Numbered from the stretch's first letter, positions 11,619 through 23,756 are shown. The stretch is 43,129 nt of DNA from Ophiostoma sp. CBS 140.51 (GCA_029298735.1 JANSLP010000276.1:1-43129); one strand, 5' to 3'. A program made the numbers and translations. Notes: generated by a model from the letters alone, not told the origin.

Positions 11619-14600
11619 TCGTGCGGTGGGAATTTTGGCCAGATGAGATAGCATGGTGGTCGTTGTTGTTATTTCTTTTTGTTTATTTACTGTGCTTTTC
11701 TCTTGCCTTTATTATGCCTTTTACTCAGTATTCGTCTCCTTTCGTCCTGCTCGTCATCTTGTCTTTCTTTATGCGTATATTATAATCAAAATCCAAGTTG
11801 AATCTAGAGCGAGGTTGTGGGCAGACGCCGCAGGCAAGGGCAATATGGAAATACAACAAAAGCTGCCAGGCTGGAGCATTGCAGGGGGGTGTTGACGGGG
11901 GCCGTCGGGCCAGGTGATGTAGAAACACACAGAATTTTTTGAAAACAGGCCTTTCTTTTCCACTTCAAATCGGGTACCATGGTGTATCTGGCGTTCTCGA
12001 CCACTAAGCCAACCACACTTTCAAACGTCGTTGTGCCCTGTCGTCCAAATCCGGTCAGGTCTGTAGAGCTTTGTCGATCTACCCTTGTCTTTCGTTTCCC
12101 GGATCGCGGAGACTGCCATGTTCCGTGAACGGCTGCGTCTGCCGAGCTGGCGCCTTGACAAGGCTAAGAATATTTGCCCAGGACTGGACGCGCCCATAGA
12201 TTCCGTATTTGGAATTCGATCATCAGTCACTGTCCAAATGGGCAATGGTCGAAACGGCGCGTCAGCTTTCCCATCCCATGAATGTGTCGGCGGCAACTGC
12301 TTTGCCCAAGCCCCCTCTCCCCCTCTGTGATTGAATGTCAATCTGATTCCCAGATGAAGTCCAACTATTCCGTACAGAGTAGGCATGTCTTGTATGGCAA
12401 GCCCCTGGCACCTGACTTAGACAACCAACGAGAGATTACAGACGTGATCGCAGGACAAGGGCCACCGTCTCACCTGTGCAACGGATCCTCGTCTGTCCAC
12501 ACAATGGCTGATAGCTTCTCGAGCCACCTCGGGTCCTATTTTAATCTACTTCTTCGTCCCCTCCTCCTTTTCTGCCTCTCATCTTCTCTCTTTTTCAACT
12601 GGCCTGCGCTCCAAGCGCCGCAGCCAGTCATGAAACGGCACTTGGGTTGCTTGGGATGTGATCGAAACACACGCGCCGGGCGCCTCAAGACGAGCCGCGA
12701 TTGGCTGGTGGCCCTTGTTAGCTGCTGTGGGCTGTTGTCACTTGTGGGTTTGGTGCGCAGAGACGAAGGAGTGGTCCACGCAGAGCGTTCCTTGGGTCGA
12801 TTCTGCGTCCGTCTTTTCTGCTTCTCATTTTTCTTTTGTTTTGTCTTTTTTTGGTGCACGGAGTACAATGTAGTCCTACCTTTCACGTCTACAAATCGAC
12901 AGCCCTGACAAGCAGATGCCACTTTGGGCTGGCACAGCCCAGGTATTGGTTACTCTGGTGTGATGGGCGACTGTTGAAGGGAAGATGGACCCCTGCCCTC
13001 CACGTCTGCCGGGACCCTTCCCTTCTCTTTCCCATTTCTGTGTACTCAAGGTCCCTGAATGCCTCGTCGTTCTTTCCGAATCGACCATTCAAACCAGAGA
13101 CCTCAATAGCATCCATCGCCTGGAACACAAGTATATGTATTTTAGAGCGATGCTCCTGTTCGCCGTCCCCGAGAAGCTACCGGGCTGTGCCGTTTTGTCG
13201 CGATTTTGGTTACCACAACGAAAATTCATAGGCTCGACGGACGTGTGTGTCGTTCTTCAACTCTTGCCTGATCTAGGCACAATTGGCCAAAACCCCTTTC
13301 GTTCCTGCCTTGAAGAAGTACAATAGCATCGTTCTTTCCGTCGCTTTTGTGATTTCGATGAATCCTTTCCTTCGTATCAAACCCTACTATTTCTCGCTTC
13401 GTCCTGTTTTCGCCTTCGTCTCCTTTTTGGACTTTACATCCAACTTTAAACAGCCCTTTCGCAAGAACGCTCCCTTTTTTACTCGGCCCCCAATCACCAC
13501 GTTCAGGCACTCTTTTAGCCCTCCCGCTCTCGCCGTTTTCAAACCTCCAACAGCTGGTGGTCAGCTCTAAACTTAGTCCAGCCCACAATCGCCCACAAAA
13601 CGGTGGATAACGACCACTCTCGTGTGCCCAACACTCCGACGCACAGCCCAGCATCCAAAACAGCAGCGCGGGGCAACTCCTGTCACAAAATCCAGAGAGG
13701 TCCGCCGCGTGCACCTACCCTCACCTGTTTGTCCTCCTGTCACATTTGCTCCTGTCCTCTCTGTGGCGCCTCCTCCACCCTCCGTTCTCCGCTCTCTTTC
13801 TGGTCTTTGCTTTGCTTCGTTCTCCATTTACTTCTTCTGGTCATCTCGCCCTCTTCTTCAGTTGAAAACGCACATCGTGTCTCTCCTTCTGCAACCCCTT
13901 TGTCTCCAGCAACACGCCGCGTCCAGCTACTGTCGTCACAGTAAGTAACAATTACGGCTTCCCCATGTCTTGACCTGCACCCCGTCTTTGCTTTTACCTT
14001 CACCTTCATACATCTGGCCTGCTTTGCCCTCCTCTGCCCTATCTCACGCCCATTTTCATTCTCCTCTCTGTCCAGCGACTGTCCACTCCGCCGCCCTTGT
14101 TCCCCTCCTTTCCCCTCTTCTCCCACGTTTACAGCTCCCGAAACCGCCCCTTTCATCGTTGAAGATCATACAGGTACGGGTTCCTGCCGCGCAGATAATA
14201 AGAGAGACATCGTTCCACGACCTTTGTCCTCTCTTTCATCCTGGGTCTGTTCTATTCGTGTCCTAAGCATTGCCAGTCTTCTTTTACTTGAGGTGCTGGC
14301 CTGGCCCGATCTACTTGGTAGCTCTGCCCGTCTTAACCCTGCATTTCAGAACGACACTTGCGACACCTGCCCCACGCTCCTCAGCTTCCCATGCCCCTGG
14401 AATTACTCCATATACCTGACGCCCATCCACCGCGCAGCCTGGCTCTCACCTTGGCCTCATAGCTCACATCTCAACTTCGTTGTCTATGAGATCCATTGGT
14501 GATATTCCAGAGCGGCGTCTGACATCCTGTTCCAGGGGGTTTCGCATCCCAGCTGGTTCGCACGGGAACACTTGATCTGCGCTGTCCCTTGTCTTCTGGA

Positions 14601-15872
14601 AGCCTTCTCCCGCCTTGACAAGGACAGTTTCGCCGTGAAGAAGTTCCAGGATAGCTTCCTTTTCTTTCTTTTTCTCCTCGTACACCACCTTCCATAGCAA
14701 CTCACGTTGCCTTGCCTTCCCCGGCACATTTCTTTGTGTTTACGCCTCTCCCTGTTCCCAGCCTATCCTCTCCCGGCCTTCCTGTGATGCTCTTTGTCCA
14801 TCGGTGCCTGTTTCCAGTCGTCCCAACTTTGTGTTCTATCTCACTTCCCTTTCATCTCATCTATTTTCTATTCATGTTCCTTTTTCTTTCCCTTTCTATA
14901 AACCGTCCCATTGCCTCCACAATTCACGGTGTAATACCCCGTACATTCTCACCATCTTGCACGACAGCAAGGTGTGCGGATCGTCTCAGAATCTAGTTTT
15001 CTGGCACCCCTGTCATTCTAACAGCTCGCCAGTCTTGCACCATTCACCTTTCTGCCTCTGCCTCTGCCAACACACACCTTGACGCCGAAGAGATACTGAA
15101 AGTCCTACTGCAAAACAATTTCACCAACAAAAGCTCCAATTTGCGTCACTCGACCTCTTTTTTGTTGTTTTCTCAAAATTCAAAAAATTCTACATTTTCG
15201 CGCCGGACCGCCTGCTCCCCTCATCTTCGTCCGTCGTTTCGTATCTAAACGGGGCCAGAGTGCAACGTGTGGGTGCTTGGACACTTTGGATACAGACCTC
15301 CTGAGCACACCGGTTAGTCAAGTGGATCCGTTTCTCCTTCCTTTCCTGCCCCCAGCTTCCTCTCGCTTTCTTGTTGTTCCAGCGATACAAAATCCCCGGC
15401 CCTTCGCAACAACTCTCTCTCTCTCTCTCTCTTTTACGTTCACTATTTGCAACTATATCCTCACGATCTTTCCTTCTTTCGCGGAAACCTTGGCCTGTTA
15501 CCTACAGTTCTGCCACCCCGTTGTCGACAGTCTCTTCTGCAAAAACGGCTTCTGTGCTCCCCGCATTGTGCCGTCAGCCAACCCGCTGGTCCTGCAGCAG
15601 CAAGGCGACATTAAAAGCCCCTGTTCCCCTCCAGTCCCTTTTCACCCCTCCCCCTCCATTATATGTCTATTGCTATAACGGCATTCATATATAGTGTCTG
15701 CCCACGTCCTTGCACGCACACATTGCATCTTTTCACCGTTGTGTGATTTGCGTTGCCTCGTTCTTTTATTTTCGTTCTCTTGACGCAGCGAAATCCGCAA
15801 CCCAGGGAGGCCAGTTTTAACACGCAAACGTTTGATTAGTCGATTCGCTCTCAACCAGCCATCTAGTCCACC
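11619..15872. promoter_or_regulatory. 4.2 kb gene-free region, probably the MAP kinase promoter and long leader
   Basis: No open frame here has a recognisable domain, and the longest ones are low-complexity or antisense shadows. From about 13,280 to 15,860 the + strand is strongly C/T-rich with many short ATG-initiated frames, the signature of a very long transcribed leader, possibly with its own introns, upstream of the MAP kinase. A CT repeat lies at 15413-15432. A non-coding RNA in this interval cannot be excluded from sequence alone. Confidence 0.5.
15413..15432. repeat. CT dinucleotide repeat
   Basis: About ten uninterrupted CT units, visible directly, lie in the pyrimidine-rich leader of the MAP kinase gene. 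Confidence 0.85.
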
Positions 15873-17197
15873 ATGTCGCGATCCAATCCCCCGAACCCAG
15901 CAGGTTCGCGCAAAATTTCCTTCAACGTCAGCGAGCAGTATGATATCCAAGATGTCGTGGGCGAAGGAGCTTACGGTGTTGTCTGGTACGTTCCGCCCCA
16001 AATCGATCGGCACCACAAAGCCAGGCACCGCCAAAATATCAACTAACACCGCGCTCACAGCTCCGCCATTCACAAGCCCTCGGGCCAAAAAGTCGCTATC
16101 AAGAAGATCACCCCATTCGACCACTCCATGTTCTGCCTACGGACTCTACGTGAGATGAAGCTGCTCCGGTACTTTAACCACGAGAATATTATCTCTATTC
16201 TCGACATCCAGAAGCCCCGCAGCTACGAGACTTTCAACGAGGTGTACCTGATTCAGGTATGTTTACTGTGGCTGTCTAGCTAGTCCAATTCTGGCAAACT
16301 TTGTCAACCTTGTCAGGGGACAGTAATTGACGATATGGTCTTTTTTCTACTATTTAGGAGCTCATGGAGACCGACATGCACCGCGTGATTCGCACGCAGG
16401 ACCTTTCCGACGACCATTGCCAGTACTTCATCTACCAGACCCTGCGTGCCCTTAAGGCGATGCACTCTGCAAACGTCCTTCACCGTGATCTCAAGCCGTC
16501 GAATTTGCTTCTGAACGCCAACTGCGATCTGAAGGTTTGCGACTTTGGTCTCGCACGGTCGGCAGCGTCACAAGAGGACAACTCGGGTTTCATGACAGAA
16601 TACGTCGCCACTCGTTGGTACCGTGCACCCGAAATCATGTTGACCTTTAAGGAGTACACCAAGGCCATCGACGTGTGGTCTGTGGGCTGTATTCTGGCCG
16701 AGATGCTCAGTGGAAAGCCCCTATTCCCTGGCAAAGACTGTGAGTCTCTATCCAGGACACCTGACTCGAGCATGGTGAGCCGTTGGCTTTCTGTTTCTTC
16801 TCGCTAACTGACTGTAATAGACCACCACCAGTTGACACTCATTCTTGACGTTCTCGGTACACCGACGATGGAGGACTACTATGGCATCAAGTCGCGGCGT
16901 GCCCGGGAGTACATCCGCTCCCTGCCATTCAAGAAGAAGGTTCAATTCAAGACACTCTTCCCCAAGACCTCGGACCTCGCCCTGGATCTCCTCGAGAAAC
17001 TCCTTGCGTTCAACCCAGTAAAGCGCATCACGGTTGAGGAGGCACTCAAGCACCCGTACCTGGAGCCGTACCACGACCCCGATGATGAGCCGACTGCACC
17101 GCCAATTCCGGAGGAGTTCTTCGACTTTGACAAGCACAAGGACAACCTGAGCAAAGAGCAGCTGAAGCAGCTGATCTACCAGGAGATCATGCGATGA
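15873..17197 (+). CDS. PMK1: MAP kinase of the Fus3/Kss1 (Pmk1) class
   Basis: Terminal kinase of the pheromone/filamentation cascade; in plant-associated and other filamentous ascomycetes this class controls hyphal fusion, mating and invasive growth. Exons 15873-15985, 16061-16256, 16358-16739 and 16821-17197 give 355 residues, the usual length. Visible motifs: Gly-rich loop GEGAYG (about 30-35), ATP-site lysine in VAIKK (K52), catalytic loop HRDLKPSN (D147), DFG (165-167), the TEY activation motif at 183-185, then the ATRWYRAPE segment, and an acidic common-docking stretch, DPDDE, near the C terminus. Introns split the Cys codon after GVV and the Tyr codon after GKD; both rejoin in frame. 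A retained third intron would give an early stop. ATG 15873 gives the family's typical MSRSNPPNPAG start. Identification is very secure. Confidence 0.97.
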
Positions 17198-17852
17198 TTT
17201 ATTTTCTGTCCTGCCATCTCCCCAGTGCCCATCAACAGGGTGGGCGGGGAGGACCGTTCTGGATCGGCCAGTTGTGTTTTTTTTGGCTTGGCAACGTTGG
17301 TTTTGGAACCACAAGGGCGCACAAAGAGGAGATACCAAATACAAACATAGGGGGTACAGTAAGGAGGGGACTACAACTGGCCCAGGGCAAGGAGTCATGC
17401 AAGGTCCCTGGGACAATGAACGAATGTGTTTCTCGGCGGACTTGAAAGGTTGATGACGTTGTGGGTGGCGGTGGTGGAAAATCTGATGACCATCTTATCC
17501 TGTCTTTATTTACTGCTCATCTGTCGGTTTTACATGCTTTTTTTTTCTACCGCGTTTCGGTTACTATCTTATTTCTTATACTCACGCCACATTATATCTT
17601 TTTTCGTTATTTTCCCATCAAGCCCTCGCAATACAGACAAGGTACCAATTTAAATTTCCAGTTCATTTAAACATTTCATTAAACTGGTCTCACTCTATTG
17701 TGAGTCTGCTATTAACAGACGCCCATATGTAATGAGAGGACGTAAGGAAAGTCAGAACGCCATTCTATGTAATACAATTTTGTGCCCAAGTCCATATGCC
17801 CATGGAAGGAGTGGACACAAAGCATCGAACATTGAGTTCTGAGCCATGGCCC
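17198..17852. other. Convergent 3' region between the MAP kinase and OXR1
   Basis: Both flanking genes end here, so this should contain two 3' UTRs. The sequence is T-rich around 17,500-17,700. No gene or RNA was recognised. Confidence 0.6.
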
Positions 17853-19110
17853 TTACCTCCTTGACCCAATCACCCAGACTTCCACGCCCAAGACGCCAAA
17901 CTTTTCGCCCTCGTCGCTCAGCGGCTGGTTCCCAAAGGTCAGGCATGTTGCACTTATGCCCTTGTCTAGGCTGTCGTTGAGCCACAGGCCGTACTTTCCG
18001 TCGCCTCCGCCCACGCTCAGACTGTGCGCTTCGCAGTAGATGAAATACTCGTTTACACCGCTATATGGGAATGCGCTGAAGCGGATGGAAGGACTGGGCG
18101 GCGGGTTTGCGAGTGATGGTGGTTTTGGCGGTTGTGACGACGTTGCTGGGGTAAGGAGGTCTTGGCCGGATGAGCCACCGAATGTGGGCTGTGTCGGCGA
18201 GGCGGCAATGGTTGTGCTTCTTGTCGTAAGATTGGACGTGTCGGCAGAGGGCGGGGGCGGTAATGGGTTCAGAAGGGATGCCCTCCATAAGAAGCATTCA
18301 CCCGTGCCAAAGTAGTGGGGGGACGGATGCGGGCGCTCGGTGAGGTAGGCGCCAAAGATCTATGTCCAAGAAGAAAAGAAAAGAAAAGAAACGGGTCAGT
18401 AAGAGAGCCTTCAAATGGAGGTGAGACATGGGAGGGCGCGGGCAACATACACCTCCTTCTTGGTCTTTGACGACGAGCACGAAACCAATGCGATGCTCGT
18501 CGTGTTTGTAAGTCTTCTCGTACAAAGTAGCCAGACTGGCGCCGTCCTGGTCTAGACTGTAGACAAGCTTCCAGTCCTCCTCTATGCGCAGGCGTTCGGG
18601 CACCATAATGCGAATCTCCTCGGCAATGGACGGGGTCAAGAGGCGTGCCGACTCGGGCGTGTCCGGAGAGAAGCCATTTAGCACCAGCGGCTCAAGTGGC
18701 GGAGGCCGGAGGGGCGACGCAGAGCGGGCGATTGGAGGTGTGTAGACACCATCGATGCCATTGTTACTGGAACTACCAAAGGATGCGGAAGTTGGAGAGT
18801 GGAGAAAGTGGTTGCCGCCGCGGCCGTGGTCGTGATGAGGATTGGGTGCGGGAAAGGTCGCCGCATGGTCGATGGACCGGCTGCCATCCGCCGGGTGTGA
18901 ATGCAGATGGCCGGCCGGGTCTGATGACAGTCGGCGCATGATGCCACCAAAGGCGTTGTAGAAGGAGTTGGAGAGAAATGAAGAGGAGCCGGCCGAGGTC
19001 GAGGTTGGCGTGGCAGCGCCGGACGAGCTCGGCGGCGAGTGAGAGGCGCTCGACTCGGCGAGGTACTCTGCGTGGTCCGAGGATGGACGTCCACCGCTGT
19101 GGTAGCTCAT
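17853..19110 (-). CDS. OXR1: TLD-domain protein, Oxr1 (oxidation resistance)
   Basis: TLD proteins protect against oxidative damage and, in yeast, Oxr1 acts on V-ATPase disassembly; this is family knowledge. Two exons, 19110-18451 and 18359-17853, are joined in phase 0 (donor GTATGT, acceptor TAG), giving 388 residues. The first 150 residues are Ser/Pro/His-rich and disordered. The TLD domain starts near LLTPSIAEEIRIMVPERLR and WKLVYSLDQDGASL, continues with the GFVLVVKDQEGG segment, and crosses the splice into IFGAYLTERPHPSPHYFGTGECFLW. After a low-complexity insert of about 70 residues (Thr/Ser/Pro-rich) it ends with YFIYCEAHSLSVGGG, GKYGLWL and FGVLGVEVWVIG. Such inserts inside TLD domains are usual in filamentous fungi. 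Read through, the intron gives unrelated sequence. Confidence 0.92.
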
Positions 19111-20043
19111 GGCAGCCTGTCTGTGCGGTGGTGTGGGACGTCAAGTTGAAGATGATGGTCGGTCAGAAAGAGCGAAATATTCTGCAAGATCGGAAACGGT
19201 GGTACGGTCTATTGTTATGAGGTGTGTGTCGCAGATAGTGCAATGTGGTAAGAGGCCGAGTCAAGTGTAAGGAAAACAAAGACGGTAAAGCGGGAAGCGA
19301 TGGGTGAGACTTGAGGGTTGGGTCGAAGGAATCGAGGAAGAAATGGTGAAAAGATAGTCGAGTTGAAGGTCGCGGTGAGGTTGAAGAAAGGACGATGATG
19401 GCAATATTGATACGAATGCGGATAATGTTAGAGCGTTCAAAGAAACGGGCAAGCGGCAGGTTCGATGCTCCCAGGTCGTGTTTGGGCAGAACAACAGAAG
19501 GAGCAGTGCTGTTTTGGGTTCAAAAGTGGCGCTAGCAGACCTCTGGTGGGCGGTGGCGTGGCGACAAAGCACCAAGAATGCGAAAGCAACAGCCACCCGA
19601 AGCAAGGCTGCTGGCGAAAACGCGGGGCAAGGTTTAGGTCGGCGGCGTTGCTGTTTTGTAAGGCTGACTGAGCCGCCCGTTATCACAGCCGTTGCCGTTC
19701 TCTCCTGAGTGTGCAGAGTTATGCAGATGTACTAATTACTTTGCACTATCACGTTTAGCCGAGGATAAGGTCAAGGTACTCCGTATTGTAAGTTGTATTA
19801 CACAATGATGGTGATTTTGTGAACAATAAAATATAACAGGGTCTTGCGGCAAATTCTAGAAAATGTGAAGATGAAGAGACCGTGATTGCTTTCTTTACAC
19901 AAATATTTACACCACGCATACATATAAGATTACGCAGAGCCTCAAGGCCGCTTTTGTATTAAACACGGCTGTCTTTCCTGTCGTGCCCAAGACTATGTAC
20001 ATCGTCACACTTCCAAGGCCAGATCGTAACTGGATCGACTAAT
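19111..20043. promoter_or_regulatory. OXR1 upstream region and HEM4 3' region
   Basis: Both neighbours lie on the minus strand, so the part next to 19110 is the OXR1 promoter/leader (purine-rich on +, pyrimidine-rich on the coding strand) and the part next to 20043 is the HEM4 3' UTR. A CTCCGTA occurs at 19779-19785. No gene was recognised. Confidence 0.5.
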
Positions 20044-21060
20044 TCATTTGGCGGCCCGAGCAGCCATAAACTGCGAAATCCCGCGCAAAATGCCCTGGGG
20101 GCTTGGCTCGTTGGCGCAAACATCCGGTTCAAAGCCAAAAGTGTCTTGCAAGTAGGCACACGTGGTGGGACCGATCGTGGCCACGTAAACAGAGCGTAAC
20201 CGACTAGCTGTGTCCCTGGCTCTACCCGTTTTCGGGTCAAGGAGATCCAGTGCAGCCAGCATGCTGTCACAGCCGGTGGGCGAGAAGACAACAACCCAGC
20301 GGACCGGCCGGTCATGCGTTGTGTCTAGCGCGCTCTGGAAGTCGTCGGGGAAAGAAGGCATGACGCCAGTGCCGTAGATCACGATCTCGTCGACCTGGAT
20401 TCGCCGGGCGGGCACGTTTGTGTCGTCGCTGCCCATCAGCACCTTAGGGATGATGTCGCGCCGCTTCTCGCCAACCACAAACAGAAGTGTGGGCAGGGTC
20501 GGTGAGGACAGCATCGCCTCTGTCTGTGGCCGTTTCCAGGCCGCATAGTGTTCCCGGATGTAGTAGGCCAAGTCTTCGCCGTTGCCGGTGTGCTCGCCAA
20601 ACACTTGCAATGGCGGCTGCTGAGGCACGGCGCCTAATGCACGCGTAGTTGCAGGCCCAACACTGTAGACGGGAATATCCTGAAGATGCGGCCAGGTAGT
20701 CCCGCTCCTGCTATCTTGGGACGTGGCATCGCCGTCGGAAACCACCTTGTGGAACGCCTCCACGGCGCGCTGTGATGTGAATATTAAACCGCCATACCGG
20801 CTGCTTGCGGCGCCATCCGACTGCGGCCACTCATTTGAGATTTGATGGCGCGTCAGGAGGTCCTTCACTTGCGCAACGCCCTCGTCGTCGAAGCGGTGCT
20901 CGAGGACCGGCACGAAGCTAGGCTCGAAGTAGGAAGCATCGTCGCTATTTGGCGTCGTCGTCGTCGAGGCTGCAAAGAGCTCTTCGTAGGCGTCGGTGGG
21001 CGACGACTTGGTCTTCAACAGAAACACCGGTATCCGCAGCGGTGGCGTTGCTGTAGCCAT
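20044..21060 (-). CDS. HEM4: Uroporphyrinogen-III synthase (Hem4)
   Basis: Converts hydroxymethylbilane to uroporphyrinogen III in the cytosolic part of heme synthesis. A single uninterrupted frame of 338 residues starts at ATG 21060 (MATATPPLRIPVFLLKTKS), the usual fungal Hem4 N terminus. The open frame continues 60 codons upstream, but that extension is unlike the family and crosses the divergent promoter, so I did not use it. Recognisable pieces are the RIPVFLLKTK beta strand, GGLIFTSQRAVEAF (the typical substrate-cleft segment), PVYSVGPATTRAL, VGEKRRDIIP, WVVVFSPTGCDSML and YVATIGPTTCAYL. Its divergent neighbour is ERV1 at about 500 bp, so the two mitochondria/heme-related genes may share a promoter; that link is inference. 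Confidence 0.93.
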   Translation of the reverse strand: MATATPPLRIPVFLLKTKSSPTDAYEELFAASTTTTPNSDDASYFEPSFVPVLEHRFDDEGVAQVKDLLTRHQISNEWPQSDGAASSRYGGLIFTSQRAVEAFHKVVSDGDATSQDSRSGTTWPHLQDIPVYSVGPATTRALGAVPQQPPLQVFGEHTGNGEDLAYYIREHYAAWKRPQTEAMLSSPTLPTLLFVVGEKRRDIIPKVLMGSDDTNVPARRIQVDEIVIYGTGVMPSFPDDFQSALDTTHDRPVRWVVVFSPTGCDSMLAALDLLDPKTGRARDTASRLRSVYVATIGPTTCAYLQDTFGFEPDVCANEPSPQGILRGISQFMAARAAK

Positions 21061-21567
21061 CGACGGTAAGACAATCGGGTGAGTTTCATTGTCGAACGCG
21101 AAAGACAGAAAATCTGCGCTGGGGATCGATGGGTCGAAAATTGGGAATAGGATGTCATCGCCTTTCATCCGGCCACTAATTACGAACGTATTTAGCGGGT
21201 GTTGGGTGGGTCTCCAGCGGGCTGGGCCTGCTAAGCTCACTCAAAATAAGTGGACCTTGGCCATTGCCAGGTTGTCTCGGTCTTTATGGTCGGCGGCTTG
21301 TAGTGGCAATGGACGGCTTTTTTTTTCGCAGGCGCATTATCTTGGGTCACACCTTCCTCCGATTCCGTTCCCATTAAAGCTTACAAATTCGAGATTACCA
21401 CATCGTCGAATGCACCCAACATATCATCACACAACCACTTCAACAGTCTTGTGAAGTCAGAACGGCCGGTTGTGTTCGAAGTCTCGAACGCCGTGCACCG
21501 TCTACGCCCTCTTCGCCCTCTCGACGGCCACCTTTCCACCTCCAACCTCTCCCTTCTACTACACACA
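21061..21567. promoter_or_regulatory. Shared divergent promoter of HEM4 and ERV1
   Basis: The 507 bp between the two start codons must hold both promoters. A C/T-rich leader immediately precedes the ERV1 ATG. No specific factor site was identified. Confidence 0.55.
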
Positions 21568-22161
21568 ATGTCGGCCGAGACACAACAACCAGAGCAGCCA
21601 GCAGCCGGGGCGGAAGCACCCAAAAGAATCCCCAAGGGCGTTGTACTAGGCCCGGATGGCAAGCCGTGTCGATCCTGCACGTCCTTTGCCTCATGGGCCA
21701 ACCAGACCAAGACATCGCTAAAGACACCCTCGTCGTCTGGTGGCTCGGCAGGAACGGCGGCAGTGGCAGCCATGGCCGCGACAACAGCGACAGCGGCAGC
21801 CTCTTCTACAGGTCCGCCGTCCGACTGCCCAGCCGACGTTGAGACCCTAGGACGCGGCACCTGGACACTGCTGCATACAATCGCGGCGCAATACCCCAAG
21901 CAGCCCACGCCCACCCAGCAGGCCGATGTCAAGGGCTTCATCGGCACACTGTCACGACTGTACCCTTGCTGGGTGTGCGCCGAAGATTTTCAGGTGTTCC
22001 TGTCCAAGTCACCCGTGCGCACAGCGTCGCGCGACGATTTTGGTCGCTGGCTGTGTGCGGCGCACAATGAGGTCAACGACAAGCTGGGCAAGCCGAAATT
22101 CGACTGCAACCTCTGGGAGGAGCGGTGGCGGACGGGCTGGAAGGACGGGCGTTGCGACTAA
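21568..22161 (+). CDS. ERV1: FAD-linked sulfhydryl oxidase Erv1
   Basis: Erv1 reoxidises Mia40 in the mitochondrial intermembrane space and passes electrons to cytochrome c. The 197-residue intron-less frame starts at ATG 21568 (MSAETQQ); the longer frame upstream of it is rejected because this start matches the family's layout. Visible features are the shuttle disulfide CRSC (C34/C37) after the conserved LPKGVVLGPDGKP-like segment, a variable Ala/Ser/Thr linker (about 50-85), the FAD-domain start GRGTWTLLHTIAAQYP (about 95-110), the active-site disulfide CWVC (C134/C137), and the structural C-x16-C pair between WLC and FDC near the C terminus. All redox cysteines are present, so it should be active. 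Confidence 0.94.
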   Translation: MSAETQQPEQPAAGAEAPKRIPKGVVLGPDGKPCRSCTSFASWANQTKTSLKTPSSSGGSAGTAAVAAMAATTATAAASSTGPPSDCPADVETLGRGTWTLLHTIAAQYPKQPTPTQQADVKGFIGTLSRLYPCWVCAEDFQVFLSKSPVRTASRDDFGRWLCAAHNEVNDKLGKPKFDCNLWEERWRTGWKDGRCD

Positions 22162-23756
22162 AGCATCGTGCTGTTTGGCTGTGTATAATATGAATGGTAT
22201 GACCAGTGCCATGGTCACAAGTCGTGTGAATCATCGCGAACCATGGACGGGGCAATCTCTCTCTTTTTTCTTTGGCATTTTTAAAACGGCATGTACATTA
22301 GATGGCGCATAAGGATTGGAAACGGTAGATACTCACAAATATCAGGATCACATCTCTCGTGTCTCTAGGAGAGGCACATAATTTACATACGGAACATCCT
22401 GGCCCACACACCAAACATAGACTCTGCGAAACCGGCGCCTACGGGGTTGCCTTCGTGACGGCAATTCACGGCCCAACAAGGTGGAAATGTGCAATTAGAA
22501 CTGCACACTCAGCCAGACATAAAGACTACCTGTCGGTGTCCTACGTCGCGAGATCCGGCGCGTTCCGAGATATGTGTCTATGAGTGGCCGCGAGCGGCGC
22601 AAACGGCGCTCTGAGTCTCGCGATACACAGTCTCCAGTCCATTATAGCACGGCCTCCTCGAATTTTACAGAAAGCCAGGTCATAACAGAATCTGCACGGG
22701 GGGAAAGCAGTCTCGCGATGCTGATTGAAAAACAAAAAGAGGAGAAGAAGAAATGGGACTCAGTTTTAGGCGATCACCGTTGCACCGCATGGGCCTTGTC
22801 GTGTTGCATCCAACACACGCCACCAGCAGATCGATAACAGCCACAGCGAATCGCAACGCATTGTAAAAGCGATCTCGCTCGTCGTCGAGAAACGTGGGTG
22901 TCCAGGCGTTCTTTGTAAACGGCCCGGCTGTAGCTGACAGCGCCGGCCTGCAGGGCGCTGAGGAGTGGCCTGACGCTAACAGCGTCTGCCCGCCCTGGCA
23001 AGACAATGACGCCCCCTCACACCACGATCCACACACAGCAGACAGAGAATGGAGCTCTTATGTTCCTGCCCTTTTTATCCTTTTTGCCCTTGCCGCCCTG
23101 TTTATCGCTCCACAGCTGCTCTGTCGGCTGAACAGGGCAGTCGCGATCTGTAAGACAACGGCCGATGGTGCCACTAGTCCCGGTGAAGCTGCCAGTGGAC
23201 ATGCTCACTCAGTCCACCACTCCCGACCTGGAAAGAAGGAACAGGAAAGGAAAGAGCGAGCATTATGCCTGCCATATCCAGTTACCAACTGTTACTTGCC
23301 TCAATTTTCTCTTTTAATTTTTTCTTTTTACCTCTTTCGTAAAGTCCCAAGTGCAGTTCCCACCCATACAGAAGATACCTTGCTTGTACTTGCCCCTCCG
23401 GCCTCGAAGTGGAAAGTGGGACCGGCGTGCTTGCAGCACTCATCAACGTCATCTCCCTCCGAGCTCCCGTATCTCCCATTATATTTATTGTTGCCCTTTT
23501 ATTCCGCAGGAAAGAGCTTTGTCCCATCCCTTTCTCGCGACTTTTTTTCCTCATTCGTACATTTCCAATTGAATTGCAAACAATTGTATCTCACCACTTT
23601 TGCCGTCAACAACCTCGCCGTGCTGTCAAAACGCAACTTCTCTTTTGGCTGTAAACCGTCTTACACGGTTCTTGGCAGTAATCCGCACCTCAAAGCGCCA
23701 ACATCTCGACACCTCAACACCCTCAAACACCCCAATCACCACTACTACAAACAAAT
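22162..23756. promoter_or_regulatory. Long upstream region of the pyruvate decarboxylase gene
   Basis: About 1.6 kb without a supportable gene. It ends in a C/A/T-rich leader (CACC, CAAACACC runs) directly before the PDC start, typical of strongly expressed fungal genes. A long open frame from about 22,894 into the PDC start is GTG-initiated and low-complexity, and was rejected. Confidence 0.5.

Noticed and set aside
12282..12908. Open frame of 208 codons in the MAP kinase upstream region
   Set aside because: Composition is erratic with C/F-rich ends, there is no domain, and it lies within a leader-like C/T-rich area.
13226..13714. Minus-strand frame of 162 codons
   Set aside because: It has no similarity to a known family and lies antisense to the pyrimidine-rich leader; such sequence yields purine-codon frames by chance.
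19440..19480. GGTTCGA-like stretch considered as part of a tRNA
   Set aside because: No acceptor or anticodon stem could be paired around it.
21061..21240. 60-codon N-terminal extension of HEM4
   Set aside because: It is not typical of the family, and the ATG at 21060 gives the expected N terminus.
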